This document shows positions 1-7,282 of a stretch of 11,359 bases of DNA, in pieces. This DNA comes from Opitutus sp. GAS368 (GTDB taxonomy: Bacteria > Verrucomicrobiota > Verrucomicrobiia > Opitutales > Opitutaceae): positions 1 through 11,359 of the forward strand of contig CAMAXB010000072.1 in NCBI GenBank assembly GCA_945862035.1, given 5' to 3'. A model generated the notes under the pieces. That model ran no database searches. It saw only the letters and a program-made list of their open reading frames with translations, and had not been told where the DNA came from. Within the stretch, counting starts at the first letter, position 1; each line of letters opens with the position of its first letter. A program made the position numbers and the translations under genes.

Positions 1-1
1 G

Positions 2-117
2 GCACAGCTGCCGGAAGTTGACGCCAGCTTGGCTGGCCAGAAGCACAAACTCGAGTCGGGAGGACATCAGATCAGGGGTATGCCATGGCATCCCCAAAGT
101 GTTACCCATGTCCCCGT
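2..117 (+). pseudogene. Probable remnant of an insertion-sequence transposase 3' end
   Basis: Two reading frames carry pieces that resemble the C-terminus of integrase-core (IS481-like) transposases. The frame from base 2 reads AQLPEVDASLAGQK, and the frame from base 3 reads PKVLPMSP at 93-116. As I recall, intact members have a conserved stretch of about 40 residues between these pieces, ending in a PFGPKVLPMSP-like tail. Here that stretch is missing or scrambled and the frame changes, so the gene is broken and also cut by the window edge. The following direct repeat at 99-141 is what such an element's end would look like. The family assignment is from memory of motifs; the fragment is too short for certainty. 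Confidence 0.35.
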
Positions 118-141
118 CAATGTGTCACCCATGTCTCCGGT
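99..141 (+). repeat. Two direct copies of a GTGTYACCCATGTC motif, possible IS terminus
   Basis: GTGTTACCCATGTCCCCGT at 99-117 is followed by GTGTCACCCATGTCTCCGGT at 122-141, a 23-base period with only a few differences. Repeated ACCCATGTC motifs of this kind sit at the ends of some integrase-type insertion sequences and would be transposase-binding sites. The first copy overlaps the codons of the VLPMSP tail of the transposase remnant, which supports reading it as the old right end of an element. No target-site duplication can be seen because the left end lies outside the window. Confidence 0.45.
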
Positions 142-169
142 CCATACAGCCCTCAACACGCTGGCTTGA

Positions 170-212
170 AAGCCGCTCAATCCAACGCGTTAGGGGCAAC
201 GCGTTCCACCTT
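170..212 (+). repeat. Dispersed palindromic element, half copy (same family as 5789-5869)
   Basis: This stretch begins AAGCCGCTC and ends AACGCGTTCCACCTT. It aligns over 43-44 bases with 5825-5868: the first nine bases are identical, and 23 of the last 27 agree (CGCGTT..GGG..CAACGCG..CCACCTT). It contains AACGCGTT twice (184-191 and 199-206), itself a palindrome. Only the right half of the fuller copy at 5789-5869 is present. It lies in non-coding DNA, whereas the other copy lies inside a gene. Confidence 0.7.
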
Positions 213-270
213 CCAGCCATCCTGAACGGGGGGACGTTTCTCGCCCGGCGAGGCCTCGATACGCACTTCA

Positions 271-298
271 GACCGGGCTCAGCGAGCCCGGCTACAGT
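271..298 (+). repeat. Dispersed hairpin repeat GACCGGGCTC-AGC-GAGCCCGG-CTACAGT
   Basis: The 28 bases are identical to 2886-2913. The core CCGGGCTC AGC GAGCCCGG is a perfect 8-bp stem with a 3-base loop. An inverted, slightly diverged copy lies at 2833-2858. Identity between two non-coding sites more than 2.5 kb apart shows a dispersed repeat rather than a chance hairpin. A terminator role is unlikely since no T-run follows and no gene ends just before it. Confidence 0.75.
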
Positions 299-332
299 TA
301 AGGCCGGTCGACCCCGTCTCCAAGTGGGTTTG

Positions 333-366
333 ATCCATTTGTGTCCATATGTGTTCATCTGTGGTT
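333..366 (+). repeat. Degenerate copy of the ATCCGTGTCCATCCGTGGTT repeat
   Basis: The segment ends GTGTTCATCTGTGGTT and resembles the right arms at 1786-1817 and 2932-2963 (ATCCGTG...CATCCGTGGTTAA), with CCGTG units drifted to TTGTG or CTGTG. It sits about 35 bases after the hairpin repeat at 271-298. The same two modules occur in the same order at 2886-2963, so they look like parts of one composite element. Confidence 0.55.
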
Positions 367-654
367 GCCCCTCTGTCTCGCTGGCCATTTGCGATGAGCG
401 GCCAGAGCCCGGGGGGACCCCGGAAATTTGTCACCTTGTGCTTCCGGTCGTGACCATGGCCCAAATCCAGCTAGGGTAACGCCTTGGCCGGGCTCTCGCC
501 GGCCAGCGCGGTTCAAGAATCCCACCGGTCGTTGCAGTATGAATTTGCGGCATGGATCCGGGCGGTGTTCATGGAACGCGGTTATTGTTTTTTCCCGCGC
601 ATTCCCCGTGCCGGCTGCCCCGAGCGTTTCGCCCGATTGCCCGCCGAATTCCTC
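367..654. other. Non-coding leader before the MoxR gene, nothing recognised
   Basis: The MoxR reading frame stays open upstream to 484, but residues encoded before 655 (rich in Arg, Pro and Ala) look like nothing in the MoxR family. I see no tRNA, riboswitch or convincing terminator. A promoter for the operon is expected here, but no clear -35/-10 pair stands out; the only AT-rich patch is GGTTATTGTTTTTT at about 582-595. Confidence 0.5.
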
Positions 655-1683
<1,029 letters not shown>

Positions 1684-1709
1684 ACCCGATCGGTCGGACC
1701 ACCCGATTT

Positions 1710-1817
1710 TTAACCACGGATGAACACGGATGCACACGGATTCGGAACGGAGGGGAGAATTGTCATGATTTTCCGGTCCGGGGTTATCCGTGTGCATCCG
1801 TGTTTATCCGTGGTTAA
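1710..1817. repeat. Inverted repeat pair of CCACGGATGAACACGGAT type between MoxR and DUF58 genes
   Basis: The left arm is 1710-1741 (TTAACCACGGATGAACACGG...) and the right arm is 1786-1817 (...CCGTGTTTATCCGTGGTTAA). The arms are reverse complements at 31 of 32 bases, with a 44-base spacer. Each arm is itself built of roughly 10-base ACACGGATG units. In RNA this would make a very stable long hairpin between two genes that otherwise look co-transcribed. A similar pair occurs at 2785-2963. I recall repeats of this sequence as common in Opitutaceae and other environmental genomes, but their function is not established. Confidence 0.85.
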
Positions 1818-1844
1818 CTGAATTTAGGTCCAGCCCCACCTGCC

Positions 1845-2771
1845 ATGTCCGCCCTAGCGCCCATTCCTGGTGCCGATCCGGCCACGCTGGGCGTGTCGCC
1901 TTCGCTGCTGGCGCATCTCGAGTGGCGGCTGCGGCAGTCGGTCACGACCATGCTCACGGGCGACTACCGCTCGGTCTTCCGCGGGCGCGGCATGGAGTTC
2001 GACCAGGTTGTGAAGTACGCGTGGGGTGATGACCTCCGCGACATCGACTGGAATGTGACGGCCCGCCTCGGCGAGCCCTACCGCAAGAAATTCGTCGAGG
2101 AGCGCGAGGTCAGCGTGCTGCTGGTGTTTGAGGACGATCCCTCGCTGCAGTTCGGCTCTGCCGGGCGGACGCGTCGCGATGTGCTGCTCGAATTGGCGGC
2201 GCTGATCATGCTGATCGGTTCCTTCAACCGCGACCGCATCGGCCTGCTGTATGTGTCGCCCACGGACTTCTGGCTGCGCCGGCCGGTGCCGGGCCGCGAT
2301 GCGACCCTGCACACCGCGTCGATGCTGCTCGGGCAGGCGCCGCCGCCGCTCGACGGGCCGTCGGTCGTCAACATTCCCTGGCGCCTCCTGTCGCGCGCCG
2401 CCTCGCGTCACAGTGTGCTCGCTTGGCTCGGCCCCTTCGCCCCCGGTCCGGAGCCGGAGGACTGGCGGGCGATCAGCCGGCGTTACCAGACGGTTGGGTT
2501 TCGCGCGGACGATCCCTGGGACCTGGAGTTGCCTGCGAATGAGCGGCTGTCGGTCTTCGATCCGGTGGCGGGACAGGTGACGGAATTGAACACGGGCTCC
2601 GCGGCGAGCCGCGCGGCGCATGCCGAGTGGACGGCGAGCCGCGAGGAGCATTTTCACGACCTCTTCCCGCTGGTGCGGGACCGGCAGCCGTTTCGCACGG
2701 ATGAATCCGTCTTCGACGCCACGGTCGACTTCTTCCACCGCCGCGCACGCGCCGCCGCGGCCGGCCGGTGA
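1845..2771 (+). CDS. DUF58 domain-containing protein of the MoxR/Bat operon
   Basis: A 308-residue protein with the DUF58 signature: YRSVFRGRGMEF (41-52), VKYAWGDDLRDIDWNVTAR (56-74) and the continuing FVEEREVSVLLVFEDDPSLQFG region (83-104). DUF58 proteins nearly always sit beside MoxR and VWA genes and are presumed partners of the ATPase; their biochemical role is not settled. The usual family segment resembling a VWA metal site (D-x-S-x-S) is altered here to E96-D-D98-P-S100. No membrane segment is obvious, unlike longer DUF58 proteins that have two N-terminal helices, so it is probably cytoplasmic. ATG 1845 is the first start after the inverted repeat and fits the family N-terminus; there is no strong Shine-Dalgarno. 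The domain call is firm. Confidence 0.93.
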   Translation: MSALAPIPGADPATLGVSPSLLAHLEWRLRQSVTTMLTGDYRSVFRGRGMEFDQVVKYAWGDDLRDIDWNVTARLGEPYRKKFVEEREVSVLLVFEDDPSLQFGSAGRTRRDVLLELAALIMLIGSFNRDRIGLLYVSPTDFWLRRPVPGRDATLHTASMLLGQAPPPLDGPSVVNIPWRLLSRAASRHSVLAWLGPFAPGPEPEDWRAISRRYQTVGFRADDPWDLELPANERLSVFDPVAGQVTELNTGSAASRAAHAEWTASREEHFHDLFPLVRDRQPFRTDESVFDATVDFFHRRARAAAAGR

Positions 2772-2784
2772 GGTTCAAACCGAG

Positions 2785-2963
2785 TTAACCACGGATGAAC
2801 ACGGATCAACACGGATACGGAAATCGGCTCGGTGTAGCTGGCCTCGCTGAGGCCGGTCCGAAGATCGTGTGCACCTGCGACCTGCGACCGGGCTCAGCGA
2901 GCCCGGCTACAGTGGAAACAGATCTCTCTGGATCCGTGTCCATCCGTGTCCATCCGTGGTTAA
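2785..2963. repeat. Nested inverted repeats between the DUF58 and BatA genes
   Basis: The outer arms are 2785-2816 (TTAACCACGGATGAACACGG...) and 2932-2963 (...CATCCGTGGTTAA), complementary at 29 of 32 bases. Inside them lies a second inverted pair, 2833-2858 (TGTAGCTGGCCTCGCTGAGG...) and 2886-2911 (...GAGCCCGGCTACA), complementary at all but three bases, each arm being a hairpin on its own. The right inner arm is identical to 271-298. The structure fills most of the 220-base gap between the genes. In proteobacterial MoxR operons a small DUF4381 gene often sits at this place; none is visible here. Confidence 0.85.
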
Positions 2964-2979
2964 ACGGATCGTCGGCCTT

Positions 2980-2984
2980 GGAGG
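2980..2984 (+). promoter_or_regulatory. Shine-Dalgarno GGAGG that sets the BatA start
   Basis: GGAGG lies 7 bases before ATG 2992 and 13 before ATG 2998. This spacing favours 2992. It also argues against earlier in-frame starts, which would place the outer repeat arm inside the protein. Confidence 0.8.
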
Positions 2985-2991
2985 TTCGGGC

Positions 2992-4008
2992 ATGAAGATG
3001 TGGGCCTTCGAGAATCCGTGGTGGCTGCTCGCCCTGCTCGCGCTGGCGCTCGTCGCGGTTGCGCGGCGTTGGCGGCGGGTGGCCGTGTTTGTCGTGCCGC
3101 ATGCGGCGGCCTGGAGTCGTGGCGCGGCGACGCCGCCCGCGCCGTGGCCGGCGGCCATGGCCTATCTCGGGCTCGGCCTGCTCGCGGTGGCGATGGCGCG
3201 GCCGCAGTGGATCGAGGAAAAGGATCCGGAGAAACGGCCGGGGCATGACTTTGTCCTGGCGATCGATCTCTCGACCAGCATGTACGCGGAGGATTTTCTG
3301 ACCGATGGCCGCACGCTTAACCGCCTGCAGACGGTGAAGCCGATCATTGAGGCCTTCATCAACCGTCGTCCGAACGACCGCATTGGCGTCGTCGTGTTTG
3401 CGGGCCGCGCCTATACCTTTTCGCCGCTGACTTTTGATCACGACTGGCTGCGCCGGCAGACCGCCCACCTCACCATCGGGGCGATCGAGGACGGTACCGC
3501 GATTGGCGATGCGATCGGCGTGGCGCTCAACCGCCTGCAGCAGGGCGCGCGGACCGACGGCCCGCAGCGGCTCGGGTCCTTCATCGTGCTGCTGACGGAT
3601 GGCGCCAGCAATCGCGGCGACCTCGACCCGCGGCAGGTGTCGGTGCTGGCCACGGAGAGGTCCATCCCCATCTACACCATCGGAGCGGGCGTCGGCGGCA
3701 TGGTCCCGATGCCCGTCTTCGACCGCGAAGGCCGGCGCACGGGCACGGAATTGAAGCGATCGGAAATCGACGGCCTCCTGCTGCGCGACCTCGCGGAGCG
3801 GACCAATGGGCTGTACTTCCCGGCGTCGGACACCGCCGCGATCCAGGCGGCCTTTGCCGCGATTGATCGGGCCGAGCAGGTTGAATTTGAGGCGCCCGCG
3901 CTGCGCGTGACGACGGAGCTCTTTACCTGGTTCCTCGCGCCCGGCCTGCCCTGCCTCGGGCTGGCGCTGCTGGGCGCGGTGCTGCAGGTGCGGAAAGGAG
4001 CTTCCTGA
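2992..4008 (+). CDS. batA: BatA-like VWA domain membrane protein
   Basis: A 338-residue inner-membrane protein with a von Willebrand factor A domain. Two helices come first (about 9-24 and 52-69), then the VWA domain, then a C-terminal helix (about 311-331): the standard BatA layout. The metal-ion-dependent adhesion site is complete: D92-L-S94-T-S96, T169 in EDGTAIGDA and D203 in LLTDGASN. BatA proteins are anchored in the membrane and are presumed to be clients or adaptors of the MoxR ATPase; the name comes from Bacteroides aerotolerance, but the mechanism is unknown. The start is set by GGAGG at 2980-2984. Its TGA overlaps the next gene's ATG by one base, so translation of the two is coupled. 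The call is firm at family level; BatA versus BatB is assigned by order and by the shorter C-terminus. Confidence 0.94.
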   Translation: MKMWAFENPWWLLALLALALVAVARRWRRVAVFVVPHAAAWSRGAATPPAPWPAAMAYLGLGLLAVAMARPQWIEEKDPEKRPGHDFVLAIDLSTSMYAEDFLTDGRTLNRLQTVKPIIEAFINRRPNDRIGVVVFAGRAYTFSPLTFDHDWLRRQTAHLTIGAIEDGTAIGDAIGVALNRLQQGARTDGPQRLGSFIVLLTDGASNRGDLDPRQVSVLATERSIPIYTIGAGVGGMVPMPVFDREGRRTGTELKRSEIDGLLLRDLAERTNGLYFPASDTAAIQAAFAAIDRAEQVEFEAPALRVTTELFTWFLAPGLPCLGLALLGAVLQVRKGAS

Positions 4009-5759
4009 TGGAGTGGGGCCAACCCATTTTTCTCTGGCTGCTCATCGTCCCGGCGGTGGCGCTGCTCGCGTCCGGTCTGGGTGCGGCGAAAATCGCGCGT
4101 CCGGGGATGTCGCGCGTGTCGGTCGTCGGTGCGCACGTCCAGGCCCTGCAGTCGATCCGTCGCCGACGCCCGTGGCTGCTGGCGCTTGCGCTGGTGCTGG
4201 GCATCGTGGCGCTGGCGCGGCCCAAGTGGGGTGCGCTCGAGCGGTCGGGGGTGGAGCCCTCGCGGGAAATTCTGATCGCGATCGATCTCTCGCGCAGCAT
4301 GCGCGTCGAGGACGTGCGGCCGTCGCGGCTCGACCTGGCCAAGCGTCATGTCCGCGCGATGCTCGATGCCCTCGAGGGCGAGCGGGTGGGGCTGGTCGTG
4401 TTTGCGGGCACGGGCTTCATGCAGGTGCCGCTGAGCTCGGATTATCAGATCCTGCGCGAATTCCTGCCCGATCTAGAACCGGATTATCTGCCGCAGGGTG
4501 GCACGGACTACACCGGGATGCTGCGGGCGGCGAACGACGGGTTTAGTCAGGAAAAGGACGCGGACCGGACCCTCTTTATTTTTAGCGACGGCGAGAGCAC
4601 GACCGAGGGCTGGCGGGCGGAGCTCACGCGCCTGCAGAACCGGGGCGTGATGATCATCTCGCTGGGTGTGGGTACGGCAGAGGGCGGCGACGTGCCGGAC
4701 TGGGATGGCCGGGCGAGTGCGCGTTCGCGGTTGGAGCTGACGACGCTGCGGGCCCTGGCGGCGGGTGAGGCGGGGATTTACCGCGACGTCAGCGGTGGGC
4801 TCGATGTGCCCGCGCTGCTCGCTGAGACCGTCGAGCTGGGCCGCAAGGTCCGCGACGCGGAGCGCGAGAAGCTGAATGAGGAGGACCGCTACCAGTGGTT
4901 CCTCGCGCTCGGGGTGGTGCTCGGGCTGGCCGGGTTGTGGCGCGAGCTCGGCGTGCGGCCGCGCGCGCGGGCAATCGTGCGCGCGGCCGCCGGCGCCTCG
5001 GCGCAGGCCAAGGCCACGGCGGCCGCCGCGGCGGCGCTGCCCCTCGTGGTGGCGGCGGCCATGGTGTTCGGATTGCCGCGCGTCTCGGCCCACCAGGAGG
5101 AGGCGGATGGATTTTCGGAAATGAGTGCCGGGGAGCAGCTGCAATGGCTGGCGCATCACCTCGCGTGGCATCCCCGGTTGGAGATCGATGACCTCCAGCA
5201 GATGGCCGAGCTCACGATCGCGTATGGCGTGCAGACTTTCGCCCAGGGCAATGCTTTGGAAGAAGGCGCGTTGCGCGATGCGTTGGATGCGGTGGCCTTT
5301 GGCGAGGAGCGTAGCCCGACGTATGCGAACTGGGCGGAGCTGCGGGCCGAGTTGAATCGCCTGGCCCGGCGCGATGGCGCGGTCGAGAGCACGCGTCCGC
5401 CGGAGGAACCCAAGGAAGCCCGCGACGAGGAGGATGCGCCTTCCCAAACCAATGGCCAGGGTTCGCAGACGACGGCGGCGGATTCGATCGGCGAGGGCGG
5501 CATCGCGATCACGGATGCGACGCTCGGCGAGCTGCGCAAGGAAGCGGCGCGCATCAACGGGGCCAAGCCCCCGGCGAAGAAACTGCAGGCATCCCCCGGC
5601 CAGCTCGATGTGAGCGACACGGTGCAGTCGGACGACCCGATCCGGGCGATCCTGATGCGACGCTACAAGGAAGTGACGGAGGAGGATTCCCCGGGCGCGC
5701 TGTATCGCGCGCTCCAGGGCGAGACGACCCAAGGGCCGGCGGGAGGGCGTGACTGGTGA
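4008..5759 (+). CDS. batB: BatB-like VWA protein with BatC-like C-terminal extension
   Basis: At 583 residues this is about 250 longer than a simple BatB. The N-terminal part matches BatB: helices at about 7-25 and 54-71, VWA domain with a complete metal site (D93-L-S95-R-S97, T166 in GGTDYTG, D194 in FSDGES), and a helix at about 296-311. Then come an Ala-rich helix (about 336-357), a helical region (372-455) where TPR repeats are usual in BatB/BatC fusions, an acidic, Pro- and Gln-containing linker (460-490), and an end with DDPIRAILMRRYKEV and a final RDW. A low-complexity linker and a terminal basic-acidic-Trp motif are seen in VWA/TPR proteins of this operon type, so I read it as a BatB-BatC fusion with a degenerate TPR part. 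AAAGGAG (3994-4000) stands 7 bases before ATG 4008. Confidence 0.9.
   Translation: MEWGQPIFLWLLIVPAVALLASGLGAAKIARPGMSRVSVVGAHVQALQSIRRRRPWLLALALVLGIVALARPKWGALERSGVEPSREILIAIDLSRSMRVEDVRPSRLDLAKRHVRAMLDALEGERVGLVVFAGTGFMQVPLSSDYQILREFLPDLEPDYLPQGGTDYTGMLRAANDGFSQEKDADRTLFIFSDGESTTEGWRAELTRLQNRGVMIISLGVGTAEGGDVPDWDGRASARSRLELTTLRALAAGEAGIYRDVSGGLDVPALLAETVELGRKVRDAEREKLNEEDRYQWFLALGVVLGLAGLWRELGVRPRARAIVRAAAGASAQAKATAAAAAALPLVVAAAMVFGLPRVSAHQEEADGFSEMSAGEQLQWLAHHLAWHPRLEIDDLQQMAELTIAYGVQTFAQGNALEEGALRDALDAVAFGEERSPTYANWAELRAELNRLARRDGAVESTRPPEEPKEARDEEDAPSQTNGQGSQTTAADSIGEGGIAITDATLGELRKEAARINGAKPPAKKLQASPGQLDVSDTVQSDDPIRAILMRRYKEVTEEDSPGALYRALQGETTQGPAGGRDW
5741..5747 (+). promoter_or_regulatory. 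Shine-Dalgarno GGGAGGG that sets the GTG 5756 start
   Basis: GGGAGGG lies 8 bases before GTG 5756, which overlaps the preceding TGA (GTGA). Other in-frame candidates (TTG 5846, ATG 5897) have no such site. This makes it likely that the palindromic element at 5789-5869 really is translated. Confidence 0.75.
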
Positions 5760-7279
5760 GTCGTATTTCCTTCAGCGAAGCCGCCAGACAAGGTGGAACG
5801 CGTTGTCCCCAACCCGTTGCGGCGAAGCCGCTCCGAGCCCGCGCGTTGGGGACAACGCGCGCCACCTTGGTCGCCTGCGCGCTGCTGGTGGGGTTCATGA
5901 TTGCGCCGGCGCGCACGTCCGCGGCGGCCGCGCCCTCGGCGCTCGAGAGTGAAACCTCGGCGATTGTGCTGCCGCCGGGGCCGTTTCCGGCGGGGGATGT
6001 CCGCCCGGGACCGACGGTGCGCCCGCGGGCCGCTTTGGTCATCGTGGCGCTGGCGCCTCCGCTGCTGCTCTGGCTCGGCCTGGCGCTGGGACGTGCGCGG
6101 CGTGAGGATGCGTTTCGTGCGCGGCGGGTGTCGCGGCGGGCGCTGCGGCGCGTGCTGTCCGAGATGCGCGGCGGGGATCGCTCTGCGGCGCGGCTGGAGC
6201 GCTGGCGGGAATTGACGACGCAGCTCTGGCCGGTGGGGCTGGCGGTGCCGACGGCGGACGAGCTGGCGGCGAGCACGACGGAGCCGGAAACCTGGCGGAC
6301 GCTGTGGGCCGAGTCCGAGGAGGCGTTGTTTTCCCCGCGTCACCACCTCGCGCCCGACTGGCCGGAGCGCGCGACGGCGGCGCTGGATCGGGTCGCGCCC
6401 CTGCCGCAGCTTACGTGGCTGCCGGTGCGGCACGGACATTGGCTGCCGCCGCTGGCGACGGTCGCGCTGCTGGCGGTGTTGGGCGTGACGGCGGTGCAGA
6501 CGCTGCACGCGGCGACGATGGCGCCCCCGGCGGCGGATCCGGCGGCGGCGTATGGGGAGGGCAAATTTGCGGAGGCGGCCTCGGGTTGGGCGCTGGCGGC
6601 AAGCCAGCGGCCGGGTGACTGGGCGCTGCATCACAACGCGGCGCTGGCGCGCGGCCAGATCGGGCAGTGGGGGCCGGCGGCCGGACACTGGACGGCGGCG
6701 TGGGCAGTCAATCGCGAGGAGCGCGCGGTGCAGGCGGGGATTCTCACGGGGCTGAGCGAGCTGGACGGCGTCGATCCGGCGCTGCGGCGCCTGCTGGTGG
6801 GACGTCCTTCGGACCGTCTCGCGGGTCGCCTGTCGGTGGCGAGTTGGGAACGACTGGGTTTGGTCGGGGCGTCGGCCCTGTCGATCGGCCTCGGGCTGGT
6901 TGTGATCTCCCTTTACACGCCGATCCGTCCGCGGATCTGGCTCATCAGTGGCGCGGTGGTGGCGGTGGTGGGCGGCGCGGTCGGCTATGGTGCGGTCGAT
7001 GCGATCGCGCGGCATGGCGTGCTGGCGGACCCGTTGGCGGCCTTTGTGACCGAGACCTCGGACGTGCGCGCGGTCCCCTCGGAGCTCATGACCAACCAGC
7101 AGGCGGCGACGCTCTTCCCCGGTACGATGGTCATCGTCGATCGGACCTTCCTGAGCTGGGATCATGTCATCACCGAGAATGGCAACGAAGGCTGGGTGCG
7201 CTCGGAGGCGCTGGTCTGGCTGTACGGGGCGCGGAAGACGGGGGAGATCGCGACGGTGCTGCGGGAGAAGCCCGAATGA
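5756..7279 (+). CDS. BatD/BatE-like multi-spanning membrane protein (TPR and SH3-like)
   Basis: A 507-residue membrane protein closing the Bat operon. In order: a signal-like helix (33-52), a short Ala/Pro-rich external segment (53-88), a helix (90-112), an Arg-rich cytoplasmic helical part (113-215) resembling the C-terminal tail of BatD, a helix (229-250), a TPR-like segment (264-325, AAYGEGKFAEAASGWALAA then WALHHNAALARGQIGQW), paired helices (365-386 and 393-415), and an SH3-like end (428-490, VTETSDVRAVPSE to GNEGWVRSEALVWLY). TPR, two helices and SH3 is the BatE plan; the part before it suggests a BatD lacking its large extracytoplasmic domains. The GTG start overlaps the upstream stop by four bases and has a good Shine-Dalgarno. 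Residues 12-38 are encoded by a dispersed palindrome. The placement in the Bat system is firm; the BatD/BatE fusion reading is inferred. Confidence 0.82.
   Translation: MSRISFSEAARQGGTRCPQPVAAKPLRARALGTTRATLVACALLVGFMIAPARTSAAAAPSALESETSAIVLPPGPFPAGDVRPGPTVRPRAALVIVALAPPLLLWLGLALGRARREDAFRARRVSRRALRRVLSEMRGGDRSAARLERWRELTTQLWPVGLAVPTADELAASTTEPETWRTLWAESEEALFSPRHHLAPDWPERATAALDRVAPLPQLTWLPVRHGHWLPPLATVALLAVLGVTAVQTLHAATMAPPAADPAAAYGEGKFAEAASGWALAASQRPGDWALHHNAALARGQIGQWGPAAGHWTAAWAVNREERAVQAGILTGLSELDGVDPALRRLLVGRPSDRLAGRLSVASWERLGLVGASALSIGLGLVVISLYTPIRPRIWLISGAVVAVVGGAVGYGAVDAIARHGVLADPLAAFVTETSDVRAVPSELMTNQQAATLFPGTMVIVDRTFLSWDHVITENGNEGWVRSEALVWLYGARKTGEIATVLREKPE
5789..5869. repeat. Palindromic element in frame within the BatD/E-like gene
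   Basis: The left arm CAAGGTGG-AA-CGCGTTGTCCCCAAC (5789-5813) and right arm (5845-5869) pair at 23 of 25 positions, the only mismatch being AA against CG. Between them is a small hairpin GCGGC-GAA-GCCGC (5819-5831). The right half matches the non-coding copy at 170-212. The element is 81 bases, exactly 27 codons, so it keeps frame and encodes residues 12-38, just before the signal-like helix. Removing it would leave MSRISFSEAAR joined to ACALLVGFMIA, a plausible signal peptide, which fits insertion into an older start region. Confidence 0.85.
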
Positions 7280-7282
7280 CGG

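Noticed and set aside
18..479. Open frame of 153 codons over the left non-coding region
   Set aside because: It runs through the transposase relic and three dispersed repeats, has no family resemblance beyond the relic, and no ribosome binding site.
1710..1741. Short-unit repeat considered as a CRISPR array
   Set aside because: The units are about 10 bases with no unique spacers, and the pattern is repeated in inverted orientation. No cas gene is present.
2795..2995. Small open frame beginning MNTDQHGYGNRL
   Set aside because: It is encoded by the repeat arms themselves. Peptides of this kind (IRVHPWL, GLAEPG) recur wherever these repeats occur and should not be annotated as genes.
4473..5732. 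Minus-strand frame of 419 codons opposite batB
   Set aside because: No domain is recognisable and its composition is that of an antisense shadow. The + strand VWA motifs are decisive.
5663..7165. Minus-strand frame of 500 codons opposite the BatD/E-like gene
   Set aside because: Extreme Arg/His/Gln content and no motif; the helices, TPR and SH3-like parts are on the + strand.
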